Shown piece after piece: positions 45,241 to 54,176 of a stretch of DNA of 64,000 bases. The notes under the pieces are model-generated. The model searched no databases. It had not been told where the DNA came from and saw nothing but the letters and a program-made list of their open reading frames with translations. Each line of letters starts with the position of its first letter. Within the stretch, counting starts at the first letter, position 1. The stretch lies in NCBI RefSeq assembly GCF_014931565.1, contig NZ_CP063353.1, forward strand, positions 1,054,001 to 1,118,000, written 5' to 3'. Position numbers and translations under genes: made by a program. This DNA comes from Clostridium sp. 'deep sea'. Lineage in GTDB: Bacteria > Bacillota > UBA994 > PWPR01.

Positions 45241-46104
45241 TTAATTCTTAATACTTTTAATTATTTTAGTATTTATAACTATGGCAGCTAAACTCATAAC
45301 TACAAAAACCATTACATATGGAATAAACTCTTCTAAGCTAATTAATATTCCATATGAGTGTTGAAATATTGATTGGGAAATAACAATTAACCCCACTATT
45401 GCATTTAAGGTTAATAACGTTGTTGCAAATAAATAACCAACTGGTTTCTTTTTGTAAACTAAAAATGCCGTATAAAATGCACATGGAGCTATGATTCCAA
45501 TGTCTAATATAAACGTTGGTTCAGTGGTATTTATGCCTATTACACCTGGTGGATTACCAGTTTTTAAGGATCCAATTATTTCAATTAACCATACAAATAC
45601 AGATAAACCAGCCAACATTAAAAATATTATTACACTTTTATGGGGTATATTTAATATAATACTATCTTGCATTCTTTTTAGGTCAATATTATTTATCTCA
45701 ATTATAAATGTAAATAAACTTGCAGAAAAAAGCAGTAAATAAACAATAAACAATCTATTGTATGCTACAGCAAAGGAGATTGATGCCGAATAATAAAGGA
45801 TACATGATAATAAACCCAAATGAAGAAGTTTTATTTTAAGTGAATTCTTCTTGGATAGTAAAACTGTAAGAGTAAACAGAGGTAATACAATAAGTAACAT
45901 TATAGCATCTGTTCCTTTATCTATTGCAGCTTTAAAATAACTCTCATTAGCATAAATACCATTGCCAAAAATTTTAACAGTATCTCCATTAACATTTTCT
46001 ACGTAAAATGATTTGCCTTCATCGGTGTAAAATAAACCAAAGGAAGTTGTTATTATGGTAAGTAGTATAATTAAAATTGATAAAATAATAATGCTTTTCT
46101 TCAT
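45241..46104 (-). CDS. Polytopic membrane protein of unknown function
   Basis: This is a 287-residue protein not recognised by name. An N-terminal membrane segment is followed by an outside loop (YTDEGKSFYVENVNGDTVKIFG) and then about seven further segments ending in a short basic tail. No catalytic or channel motif is visible. TGAGG lies nine bases before the ATG. It interrupts the usual ylmC-spoIIR neighbourhood and may be an insertion. Confidence 0.65.
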   Translation of the reverse strand: MKKSIIILSILIILLTIITTSFGLFYTDEGKSFYVENVNGDTVKIFGNGIYANESYFKAAIDKGTDAIMLLIVLPLFTLTVLLSKKNSLKIKLLHLGLLSCILYYSASISFAVAYNRLFIVYLLLFSASLFTFIIEINNIDLKRMQDSIILNIPHKSVIIFLMLAGLSVFVWLIEIIGSLKTGNPPGVIGINTTEPTFILDIGIIAPCAFYTAFLVYKKKPVGYLFATTLLTLNAIVGLIVISQSIFQHSYGILISLEEFIPYVMVFVVMSLAAIVINTKIIKSIKN

Positions 46105-46265
46105 ATTTAATTACCTCATAGTTATCTTTTAGTATTAGTGCTTAATTTTAGACTGCTTACTTAAAATTTAGGCACTATTGTCTTTAAAACTAGTATAAGG
46201 TATTTTACTGTTACAATAAAGACTTACTTATTTAAATATTAATGTCTTAGTTAGTCTTTTATAAT

Positions 46266-46297
46266 AAAAATGAGAGCTATAATTAGCCCTCATTTTG
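46266..46297 (-). terminator. Terminator after spoIIR
   Basis: AAAATGAGGGCT pairs with AGCTCTCATTTTT across a six-base loop on the minus strand, two bases after the spoIIR stop. Confidence 0.75.
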
Positions 46298-46299
46298 CT

Positions 46300-46905
46300 T
46301 TATGGCAATTGGTAAAACATTAAAGCATTTTTACATACTTCATATGCATTTAAGTCTTGTTGTTTTAACCACTCTAAGATTTTTAGTTTAAAAACTATTT
46401 TTTTACTATCATTTATTTTTAATACTGTATTTTCGTTTAAACACTGGGTGGGATAAGCTACACACCACCAATTTTGTCCCTTTGCGTCTCCTATTCGGAC
46501 ATTAAGCGAATTATATAGTCCACTAGGTAAAATAAACCCTTTTTCCAAATACATTTTAGCAGGAAGATTGGTTTTACCAAATTGAATTGATACATTTTGA
46601 CTTAATCCTAATGCCTTTAAGGTATCGTTAGCAACTTCTTTAATTTGGTTAAGTTTTGTTGAAATAAATGTTGCTGCCTCGGTTGGTGATAGTAAATTTA
46701 TTTTTTGCTCTTTAAGCCAGTTTAACACTTCATCTCTAACTAAGAGTTTGGTTGTTTTCGCTTCATTACTTAAATCACTAGATATGATATGTAACCTTAT
46801 AATATCATTATATTTACTATTGTTTGTTATACGTTCAAAAGATAATGTTATAACTATAGCAATTACAACAATATATGCTAAATACTTAAAATACTTCTTT
46901 TTCAT
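46300..46905 (-). CDS. spoIIR: Stage II sporulation protein R
   Basis: This 201-residue secreted protein is made in the forespore and triggers SpoIIGA to process pro-SigE in the mother cell. An N-terminal export segment at 7-23 is followed by DIIRLHIISSDLSNEAKTTKLLVRDEVL near 34-61. The C-terminal signature GLYNSLNVRIGDAKGQNWWCVAYPTQCL lies near 128-155. The ATG lies 7 bases after the sigG stop and its GAGGAG site overlaps the gap, so sigG and spoIIR look like one operon. Confidence 0.94.
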   Translation of the reverse strand: MKKKYFKYLAYIVVIAIVITLSFERITNNSKYNDIIRLHIISSDLSNEAKTTKLLVRDEVLNWLKEQKINLLSPTEAATFISTKLNQIKEVANDTLKALGLSQNVSIQFGKTNLPAKMYLEKGFILPSGLYNSLNVRIGDAKGQNWWCVAYPTQCLNENTVLKINDSKKIVFKLKILEWLKQQDLNAYEVCKNALMFYQLP

Positions 46906-46912
46906 AATCTCC

Positions 46913-47692
46913 TCACACGCTTATAAATTTTTTCATTCTATTTAAGGCATTTTTTTCAAGCCGTGACACCTGAGCCTGACTAATACCTATCTCTTTGGCA
47001 ACCTCCATTTGGGTTTTTCCAGAGAAAAAGCGCATTTTTAGAATCTTTTTTTCTCTATCGTTTAGTTTTTGTAATGCTTCTCTAATTGCTATTCCTTCTA
47101 TCCATGTTACATCTTTGGATTTTTCGTCTCCTATTTGATCCATTATAAAGATAGGATCTCCCCCATCCTGATAAATGGGATCAAATAATGATACAGGCTC
47201 TTGAATAGCATCTAGTGCTAGGTTTATTTGCTCAGCTGGGACTTCTAATACCTCGGAGATTTCATCTATAGTTGGTTCTCGTCGATTTTTGGTTACAAGC
47301 TTGTCTCTAATTTGCAAAGCCTTATAGGCTATATCTCTTAAAGATCTACTAACTCTAATAACGTTGTTGTCGCGAAGATATCTCCGAATTTCACCAATAA
47401 TCATTGGTACAGCATAAGTAGAAAACCTTACGTTTTGTGATAAGTCAAAATTGTCAATTGCTTTGATTAACCCGATACATCCAACTTGAAACAAGTCATC
47501 TGGGTTTTCTCCTCTATTGCCAAATCTCTGTATAACGCTTAATACGAGTCTCAAGTTGCATGTTACTAGTCTCTCGCGGTTTTCTTCTTTACCATTTTGG
47601 AGGTCTACGAATAATTTTTTCATTTCTTTATTGCGTAGAACAGGCAGTTCTGATGTGTTTACACTAGTAATTTCAACTTTATTAAGTTGCAT
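46913..47692 (-). CDS. sigG: RNA polymerase sigma factor SigG (late forespore)
   Basis: This sigma-70 factor of about 259 residues starts with the SigG-specific NKVEITSVNTSELPVLRNKEM. It has region 2 DLFQVGCIGLIKAIDNFD, region 3 and region 4.2 MEVAKEIGISQAQVSRLEKNAL. ATG 47692 has AGAGG seven bases upstream; an ATG eight codons earlier is rejected. A possible SigF-type promoter (GTATA, 15 bases, GCCAATACT at 47725-47754) lies upstream. It directs late forespore genes such as the SASP gene in this window. Confidence 0.95.
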   Translation of the reverse strand: MQLNKVEITSVNTSELPVLRNKEMKKLFVDLQNGKEENRERLVTCNLRLVLSVIQRFGNRGENPDDLFQVGCIGLIKAIDNFDLSQNVRFSTYAVPMIIGEIRRYLRDNNVIRVSRSLRDIAYKALQIRDKLVTKNRREPTIDEISEVLEVPAEQINLALDAIQEPVSLFDPIYQDGGDPIFIMDQIGDEKSKDVTWIEGIAIREALQKLNDREKKILKMRFFSGKTQMEVAKEIGISQAQVSRLEKNALNRMKKFISV

Positions 47693-47754
47693 TGGCAATC
47701 CTCTCTCTCTCAACAATTGTTATAAGTATTGGCGTAAATATTTAGAGATATACC

Positions 47755-47783
47755 AAAAAAAAAGCAACCTTTTCGGTTGCTTT
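47755..47783 (-). terminator. Rho-independent terminator upstream of sigG
   Basis: On the minus strand AAAGCAACC pairs with GGTTGCTTT and runs into nine T. It separates the sigE and sigG units. Confidence 0.82.
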
Positions 47784-48010
47784 CTAAATATGTGATGTTT
47801 ATTTTTGCAAATTTTCAATTTACAATTTTTATACTTATTAATTTATATTGGTACTACAATGCTTTTAGTAACTATTTAGCGAGACTCTAAATTATAAAAA
47901 CAAGAAGAATAAATTCAATACCAATATATTACATTTGGTATCTTTAATAGCCAATATTATATTTACAGTTAATTAACTGACATTATTTATTAGCCTCCCC
48001 TAAAGGGAAT

Positions 48011-48032
48011 AAAAAAGCAACCTTATGGCTAC
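48011..48032 (-). terminator. Probable terminator directly after sigE
   Basis: GTAGCC pairs with GGTTGC (two G-U pairs) around ATAA and is followed by TTTTTT, 19 bases after the sigE stop. Confidence 0.5.
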
Positions 48033-48050
48033 CTTAATACTTAGTTATTA

Positions 48051-48785
48051 CTAACTTATCTTTTCCATTTCTTGTTTTAAGCGTTTTATAATACGCTTTT
48101 CTAATCGTGATACATAAGACTGAGATATGCCAAGCTGGTCTGCTACTTCTTTTTGGGTGGCACAATTAATACGATTTATACCATATCGCAATTCAATTAT
48201 TACCCTCTCTCGTTGTTTAAGTGAGGTTAATGCTTGTTCTAAAAGCCTTAAATCAACTTCATTCTCAAGATTTTTATAAACTAAATCTCCCTCAGTGCCA
48301 ACTAGTACATCGGAAAGCAGTAATTCATTACCATCCCAATCAACATTAAGGGGCTCATCTAGTGATATTTCAAAACGACGTTTATTATTACGTCGTAATA
48401 ACATTAGTATTTCATTTTCTATACAACGTGAAGCATAGGTAGCTAATTTAATCCGTTTTTTTACATCAAATGTATTAACAGCTTTTATTAGTCCTATAGA
48501 ACCAATGGAAACCAAATCATCAATAGGGATACCTGTATTATCAAATTTACGAGCTATATATACTACCAGCCTTAGGTTTCGCTCAATTAAAGTTCTTTTT
48601 ACAGATTTATCTCCCTGCTCTAACCGATCTAGTAGTTCTTTTTCTTCTTCTAAAGTAAGTGGAGGAGGAAGTGTTTCTGCGCCACTAATATAGCCAATAA
48701 ACCTAGGAAAATATTTAGCTAAATAAGTTGTAAGCTGGTATTTAATGTTTTTAATTTGTTTTTGTAACCATTTTAATAGATTCAT
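48051..48785 (-). CDS. sigE: RNA polymerase sigma factor SigE (early mother cell)
   Basis: This 244-residue pro-SigE has an N-terminal pro-sequence with a membrane-associating helix, then [21 protein letters not shown], typical of SigE/SigK. Region 2 ([18 protein letters not shown]) and region 4.2 ([27 protein letters not shown]) follow. SpoIIGA, encoded directly upstream, should remove the pro-sequence. It starts four bases after the spoIIGA stop. Confidence 0.96.
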   Translation of the reverse strand: MNLLKWLQKQIKNIKYQLTTYLAKYFPRFIGYISGAETLPPPLTLEEEKELLDRLEQGDKSVKRTLIERNLRLVVYIARKFDNTGIPIDDLVSIGSIGLIKAVNTFDVKKRIKLATYASRCIENEILMLLRRNNKRRFEISLDEPLNVDWDGNELLLSDVLVGTEGDLVYKNLENEVDLRLLEQALTSLKQRERVIIELRYGINRINCATQKEVADQLGISQSYVSRLEKRIIKRLKQEMEKIS

Positions 48786-48789
48786 TTAG

Positions 48790-49698
48790 TTATCCCTCTC
48801 TTGATTCAGTAATAATTGATTTATAAATAACAGGATGCATTAAGCCCTGAATATCTGGATTATTAAAGAATTTATTAGGTGCTAGTGCGATTAACGCCTT
48901 ACTTCCTAGGTAGGTATTTTTTTTATATTTATAGCTTATTTGCTCTGGCTTAAATGCTGGCAATATACTTACATCACTACCTACTACTTGAAATGGTATG
49001 ATTTTACCACATTTTTTCCATATCTTCTCTTCTTCAAAACTTAAGCTTTCTCCATTTTGAATTTTATTAGCAATATCATAAATTATGTTACCACCTTGTG
49101 CTAACACAGAATTTCTATTTACCACAATTACAGGTGTTTTACTAAACATACCGCTCAGTTGATTTCCTGTATCCAAAACTGTATTTAGTACTATATTTTG
49201 GCAGTTTAATCTAATCTCAACTGCTATTAAAGTATTGCTGTACCATTCTTTAAATGTTATATAGTTCTTATAAACCCACTTTAATAATAATAAAAAAGGC
49301 CATAAAAAAAATAGAGTCCATTGAGATCTATTGGTAACAACAAAATAATCATTAACAATAAAGCGTTGAGTAACATTAGGGCTAATAAAGCTTATTAAAC
49401 CCGCAACAACTGCTGTGACTATAAAAAATCCAATTACAGATTGAAAATAAAGTGGTAGGTTTTTTGTTGGAACTGCTATTTTAAGCATAATTAGAACTAC
49501 TATAATTTTTGATAGTATATTGCTAGCTAAATTAACATTTGTAATCACAACAATAATGGCATATACTGCACCTATGAAACTAGCTAATAATATTCTCCAA
49601 AAAACTCGCTTAACCCCTGTTATATGTAATGCAAAATAAATGGCAACAATATTAAAGACAATATTTTGTATTAAAAAAATATCAACATAAAGCCACAA
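48790..49698 (-). CDS. spoIIGA: Sigma-E processing peptidase SpoIIGA
   Basis: This aspartic protease of about 302 residues has five N-terminal membrane segments and a C-terminal retropepsin-like domain. The catalytic stretch VLDTGNQLSGMFSKTPVIVV is near 185-204, with LIALAPNKF near 270. TTG 49698 is preferred: GGGAG lies five bases upstream, while the GTG at 49710 overlaps that site. It is paired with sigE as in all spore formers. It lies near ftsZ, but an unrelated hydrolase gene intervenes. Confidence 0.93.
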   Translation of the reverse strand: MWLYVDIFLIQNIVFNIVAIYFALHITGVKRVFWRILLASFIGAVYAIIVVITNVNLASNILSKIIVVLIMLKIAVPTKNLPLYFQSVIGFFIVTAVVAGLISFISPNVTQRFIVNDYFVVTNRSQWTLFFLWPFLLLLKWVYKNYITFKEWYSNTLIAVEIRLNCQNIVLNTVLDTGNQLSGMFSKTPVIVVNRNSVLAQGGNIIYDIANKIQNGESLSFEEEKIWKKCGKIIPFQVVGSDVSILPAFKPEQISYKYKKNTYLGSKALIALAPNKFFNNPDIQGLMHPVIYKSIITESREG

Positions 49699-49816
49699 CG
49701 AGTCTCCCACCTTTTTATTTAAGTATATAATGTTTGTTATGCAATATTTGTCTTAACATGGCTATGATATGAGTTTTTTTATTGTAAATTATATAAGGTG
49801 CTAACAGAATAGCAAA

Positions 49817-50761
49817 TTAGCATTTTAGATTATTTAATAATTTAATTAAGATATTAGCAAATTTACGAGGTTCATCATAATCTGGAAAATGAGCTGATTC
49901 ATTGAAGTATATGAGTTGCTTTTGTGGTGCCTTAAGTTGTTGATAAAATTCTTTAGTTATACATCCAGGAGTAGCATAATCGTATTTCCCAACACAAAAT
50001 ATTACAGGAACATCTAGGCTCTTTATTTCTTTTGTAAAATTAATATTTTGGGTTATTAAATCCTTAAAAATTTGTTTTCCGACTAACTCAGCTGATTTTA
50101 TAATGTTTTGAAACAACTCCGGTGGTGTATTTTGAGATATGGTTTCAAGTATACAATGTTTACGCTCAATGAAACCAAATTTATGAAGCCATTTTCGTTG
50201 TACACTTATATCATTAATCATATTTTTATATGGTGGTTCACCTATTGATGTTAACTCCGCTATGGCCTCTTTATTGTTTTGTTTTAAGGCCTCACTAAGC
50301 GATTTTTGATATGTTACTGCTTCGTTTTTCATTATATTAACAACTTGACTAGTACTAATATAAGCATATATTTTTTGAGGATAAAGCTTAGCTAATTTAA
50401 GCCCTAATACACTACCAAATGATTGAGCAACTAAAAATATTTTTTGCTTATTAAACTTGCTTAAAACGTAATTAATAACTTCATTTGCATCTTGTAATAA
50501 TTGCTGAATGGTAAAGTTTTCTTCTTTAATGTTTTTACTATATGAGTTTCCACAGCCTCTTTGATCCCAGTTAACTACTATAAAGTGCTTTTGCAATTGC
50601 TTTTGAAAAATATCTGCTACAGGGCTTGCTGGAATTGCTGGTCCACCATGTAGGTAAAAAAGTATCTCGTTATCATAACAACCTTTAGCCTGTATATACT
50701 GATTAACTCCACCAATTTTAATATAGTTTTCAAAACCAATAATCTTTTTATCTTGATTCAC
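49817..50761 (-). CDS. Alpha/beta hydrolase, proline iminopeptidase-like
   Basis: This 314-residue hydrolase has the oxyanion stretch LHGGPAIPASP near 37-47, NWDQRGCGNS near 64-73, nucleophile elbow VAQSFGSVLGL near 107-117 (Ser), an Asp in FCVGKYDYATPG near 254-265 and His in ESAHFPDYDEP near 285-295. It resembles Pip-type peptidases and related small esterases. GTG 50761 has GGGGG six bases upstream. It lies alone between ftsZ and spoIIGA, outside the usual order, so it may be an insertion. The ftsZ terminator lies on its far side. Confidence 0.82.
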   Translation of the reverse strand: MNQDKKIIGFENYIKIGGVNQYIQAKGCYDNEILFYLHGGPAIPASPVADIFQKQLQKHFIVVNWDQRGCGNSYSKNIKEENFTIQQLLQDANEVINYVLSKFNKQKIFLVAQSFGSVLGLKLAKLYPQKIYAYISTSQVVNIMKNEAVTYQKSLSEALKQNNKEAIAELTSIGEPPYKNMINDISVQRKWLHKFGFIERKHCILETISQNTPPELFQNIIKSAELVGKQIFKDLITQNINFTKEIKSLDVPVIFCVGKYDYATPGCITKEFYQQLKAPQKQLIYFNESAHFPDYDEPRKFANILIKLLNNLKC

Positions 50762-50856
50762 TGTAATCCCCCATTTTTTTAAGTGTTTTAACTATAAATA
50801 AATTATATCATTAAAACAAATAATATTGGTAAAAATTGCTATAAATTAATAGAACT

Positions 50857-50884
50857 AAAAAACCCTACTCAATTGAGTAGGGTT
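50857..50884 (-). terminator. Terminator of the dcw/ftsZ transcript
   Basis: The perfect palindrome AACCCTACTC..GAGTAGGGTT is followed by six T on the minus strand, directly after the ftsZ stop. Confidence 0.88.
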
Positions 50885-50887
50885 ATG

Positions 50888-52093
50888 TTAATTTTGGTTA
50901 TCCATGTTATCGTTTCGTTTAGAATTGTTTTCATATGGGTTTCTACGCATATTGCTCAATTCTCTACGGTTATACGTAGGTATGTTTATATCCCCACTAT
51001 GATTACTTTTTTTGGTGTATGATGCTGCAACCTCACGATCTTTTTCCTCTGCTTGAGGATATGGTTTTACAGACCAAGGGCTTTTATTACTTCTACTACT
51101 GCTACTACTATTATTGCTAGATCCTTTTTTAGCAGAACTTGAAAAATCAAATCCAGTTGCAATAGCAGTTATGCGAACCTCATCACCAAGATTATCGTCA
51201 ATTGTTGCCCCAAAAATTACATTTGCATTTGGGTCAACTGAAGTATAAATAATTTCCATGGCGTCATTTATTTCAAACAATGTAAGATCTGCACTACCAG
51301 TAATACTAACAAGCACATCTGTAGCTCCATCTATGGAGATTTCTAAAATTGGACTAGAAATAGCTCTCTTGGCAGCGTCACTAGCTCTGCCATCTCCACT
51401 ACACTGACCAATACCCATCATAGCAGTGCCTTTACCTTGCATAATTGTCTTTACATCTGCAAAGTCAAGGTTTATTAATCCTGGCACAGCAATTAAATCA
51501 GAAATACCTTGCACACCTTTATGTAATACATCATCGGCATTTTTAAATGCCTCTAAAAATGATGCACCAGGTCCAACAAAGTCGAGTAGTCTATTATTAG
51601 GAATAGTGATGATAGTGTCTACAGCATCCTTTAACTTTTCAATACCACTCTCTGCTAGTTTCATTCTCTGTCTGCCTTCAAAAGTAAAAGGTTTGGTTAC
51701 TACTGCTACAGTTAAAGCTCCAATTTCTTTTGCTGCTGCTGCAATTACTGGGGCTGCACCTGTACCAGTGCCTCCACCCATTCCTGCTGTTATAAACACC
51801 ATATCGGCGCCTGCAAGCTCTTTTTTTATAGAATCAATGCTTTCCTTTGCAGCTTCCTCACCAACCTCTGGTCTGGCGCCTGCACCTAAACCTCTTGTAA
51901 GCTTTTCACCTATCTGCAGCTTAAGAGGAGCTTTGTTTGCCAACAGTGCCTGTGAATCAGTGTTTACTGCAATAAATTCTACATTCCTAACACCAGATTC
52001 TATCATACGATTAACGGCATTACCGCCACCGCCACCAACACCAATTACTTTTATACAAGCTACTCCACTTGTACTGAAATCCATTTCTAACAA
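50888..52093 (-). CDS. ftsZ: Cell division protein FtsZ
   Basis: This 401-residue tubulin homologue forms the Z ring. [18 protein letters not shown] is near 14-31, the GTP signature [13 protein letters not shown] near 105-117, and the T7 loop [11 protein letters not shown] near 207. A Gly/Ser/Asn-rich linker (from about 318) ends in the partner-binding peptide [12 protein letters not shown]. This is followed by a further tail of about 24 Arg/Asn-rich residues, so the binding peptide is not at the very end as is usual. TTG 52093 has GGAGG about seven bases upstream and fits the MLE start of other FtsZ. Confidence 0.97.
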   Translation of the reverse strand: MLEMDFSTSGVACIKVIGVGGGGGNAVNRMIESGVRNVEFIAVNTDSQALLANKAPLKLQIGEKLTRGLGAGARPEVGEEAAKESIDSIKKELAGADMVFITAGMGGGTGTGAAPVIAAAAKEIGALTVAVVTKPFTFEGRQRMKLAESGIEKLKDAVDTIITIPNNRLLDFVGPGASFLEAFKNADDVLHKGVQGISDLIAVPGLINLDFADVKTIMQGKGTAMMGIGQCSGDGRASDAAKRAISSPILEISIDGATDVLVSITGSADLTLFEINDAMEIIYTSVDPNANVIFGATIDDNLGDEVRITAIATGFDFSSSAKKGSSNNSSSSSRSNKSPWSVKPYPQAEEKDREVAASYTKKSNHSGDINIPTYNRRELSNMRRNPYENNSKRNDNMDNQN

Positions 52094-52112
52094 TATTACG
52101 CCTCCTCAACTG

Positions 52113-53336
52113 CTATTCCGCTTCAAAAAATTCTTTAAGCCAGCTTATAAAGCCTGTTCTTTTACGTGAGCTCGACCTATCTCTATCATCGTACTCAATA
52201 TAGCCATAGCTGTATTGATGAACGTAGTTAATAATACCTTTTGCAATAATATAAGTTAAGTCATCTCTACCACTGTTTGCTGCCCGAACCTTAGTGTATA
52301 AACACTCAGCTGCAAAATCTGTAAACCCTGGCATTTTTGTTACTCCACCTAAAACTTTAATACCTGCTGGAGGTGGCTCTTTGAATCCCATTCTTATTAT
52401 CTCATCGATTACCATGTCAAATATTTCTGCTAATCGATAACTAATTACATCTCTAACTAACTTAGAACTTAGTGTTTCTTGTCCGTCAAAACCTAGCGAA
52501 CCTGTTTCAAGTTCTAAATCAATATCTTGATCTTCCTCACTCATTAAGTCGCCAAATCTTATTTTTAAGGCCTCGGCTTGGCGCTGAGGGATTTTAAGTA
52601 CATTAGCTAAATCCTGAGTAATTAAGTTTCCACCAATCGGAATACTCACAGTATCGAGTAAAACTCCTTTATTGAAATAGCTTAACTCAGTAGTTCCACC
52701 ACCAATATCTAAAAGGATAACTCCAACCTCTTTTTCATCTTCTCTTAACACTTGATAAGAGCATGCAAGCGGATTTAAGACAAATTGAAATAGTTCATAG
52801 CCAGCCTCTTCAATACAGCGTGTAATATTTTGCTCAACACTGCGGTTTAATGAAATAAGCAAGGCATCTACTTCAAGTCTAACACCAGCCATACCAACTG
52901 GTCGCTGTACACCTGTTTTGTTATCGATTTTAAATTGACAAGGAATAATATCAATTATTTTATTCTCGGGTGGTATAGCCACTACCTTTGCGGCATGTAA
53001 AACTCGTTCAACATCTTCTTCTTGAACAATTCTTTCGTTACCACTTACGGCAACAGCTCCGCTATTATAAATAAGGGTTACGTGCTGAACTGGCAAACCA
53101 GCATAAAAACCTTCAACTTCTACGCCTGCCATTCTTTCAGCATACTCAGTAGCTTCTCTAATAGAGTGAGCAACATCATCTATATCAATAATATCGCTTT
53201 TATCAATTCCTGAGCTAGCTACTTGGGAATACCCAATTATATTTACCCTCTCATTTTCTGAGTCAAACTCTCCAATTACAACCTTGACCTCAGATGTTCC
53301 TATATCTAGGCCGGCAATAATTTCTCTTCTGCTCAT
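52113..53336 (-). CDS. ftsA: Cell division protein FtsA
   Basis: This 407-residue actin-like protein tethers FtsZ to the membrane. ATPase motifs are IIAGLDIGTSEVKVVIG at 6-22, VILLDIGGGTTELSYF near 200-215 and KVLGGVTKMPGF near 330-341. The C-terminal amphipathic helix FISWLKEFFEAE binds the membrane. ATG 53336 has GGAGGG six bases upstream. With sepF absent from its usual place, FtsA is the only Z-ring anchor visible here. Confidence 0.96.
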   Translation of the reverse strand: MSRREIIAGLDIGTSEVKVVIGEFDSENERVNIIGYSQVASSGIDKSDIIDIDDVAHSIREATEYAERMAGVEVEGFYAGLPVQHVTLIYNSGAVAVSGNERIVQEEDVERVLHAAKVVAIPPENKIIDIIPCQFKIDNKTGVQRPVGMAGVRLEVDALLISLNRSVEQNITRCIEEAGYELFQFVLNPLACSYQVLREDEKEVGVILLDIGGGTTELSYFNKGVLLDTVSIPIGGNLITQDLANVLKIPQRQAEALKIRFGDLMSEEDQDIDLELETGSLGFDGQETLSSKLVRDVISYRLAEIFDMVIDEIIRMGFKEPPPAGIKVLGGVTKMPGFTDFAAECLYTKVRAANSGRDDLTYIIAKGIINYVHQYSYGYIEYDDRDRSSSRKRTGFISWLKEFFEAE

Positions 53337-53441
53337 CCAAGTCCCTCCTGATAGCAATACCTCTTCTGGTAATACTGTCTATAAATTTCAACTAAAATAT
53401 TATATTTTCCTTCTTGAAAATAATCTAAATCAATATTTTAG

Positions 53442-54164
53442 TTACAATTTTCTGAAAACTGCATAAATTCCACTCAAATCTAAATAACCTTTGTCCTCTT
53501 TTGAAATATTCTTTAAGATTTCTGGTAACATTTTAAGTCTAACATAATCAAAGTCTTTTATGTCACCTAAGCTAATTTTAAGTCCATCGTCTGTAAATAG
53601 CTCTACTAAATCACGGTACCAATAAATCTCTGATAAAATACTCAATACATTGTTTGGTAAGTTAGTATATATCTTGTCAACAAGTTCCCACTGCTCTTTA
53701 CTCATTACTTGTTGATTAACTTCAATTTCGTCTACAACATACCCATTCAAGATTGGTAGGTTTACTGTTGAATAATCGTTCTTTATTTCAATAACATAAC
53801 CATCTTTACTAATCATTAAAAACTGGTTTTTATAGGGTATTGCAAGACTTGGTACTCTCTCTGTTACTGATATATTAACTTCATTTGGCCATGCTTTTTC
53901 TACTTTAACATCTTTTATCCACGAATTTGCTAATAAGTTTTTTACAGCTTTAGATGTTGATAAAGTAACTAGAGGTTTCCCTAACTCAATTTGAGAAATT
54001 TGTAAAATTTCGTTTTTTGTCAAATATGCTTGTCCACTTATGTTTACGTGTTTCACCTTAAAAAAAAGCGGTGTAAAAATTATTTGAAATACAAATACAA
54101 CTAGTAATACTGATATTACCATCCATAGTTTAATTTTTGATTTTTCCCTATAAGAGACTTTCAT
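53442..54164 (-). CDS. ftsQ: Cell division protein FtsQ/DivIB
   Basis: This 240-residue bitopic division protein has a short basic cytoplasmic start, a membrane segment at about 12-33, then the POTRA domain (FFKVKHVNISGQAYLTKNEILQISQI near 34-59). WIKDVKVEKAWPNEVNISVTERVPS near 80-104 opens the beta domain. ATG 54164 has GGGGAA seven bases upstream. It lies between murA and ftsA. Confidence 0.93.
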   Translation of the reverse strand: MKVSYREKSKIKLWMVISVLLVVFVFQIIFTPLFFKVKHVNISGQAYLTKNEILQISQIELGKPLVTLSTSKAVKNLLANSWIKDVKVEKAWPNEVNISVTERVPSLAIPYKNQFLMISKDGYVIEIKNDYSTVNLPILNGYVVDEIEVNQQVMSKEQWELVDKIYTNLPNNVLSILSEIYWYRDLVELFTDDGLKISLGDIKDFDYVRLKMLPEILKNISKEDKGYLDLSGIYAVFRKL

Positions 54165-54176
54165 CTTTAGTTCCCC

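Larger units (their letters stand above)
47693..48050. other. Intergenic region between sigE and sigG
   Basis: This 358-bp AT-rich gap holds two terminator stems for the sigE side and a possible SigF-like promoter for sigG. I see no gene and no conserved element in the middle part. Confidence 0.5.

Noticed and set aside
49699-49816. Spo0A box upstream of spoIIGA
   Set aside because: TAAGACAAA near 49750 fits the 0A box at only 7 of 9 positions and no second box was found; too weak to list.
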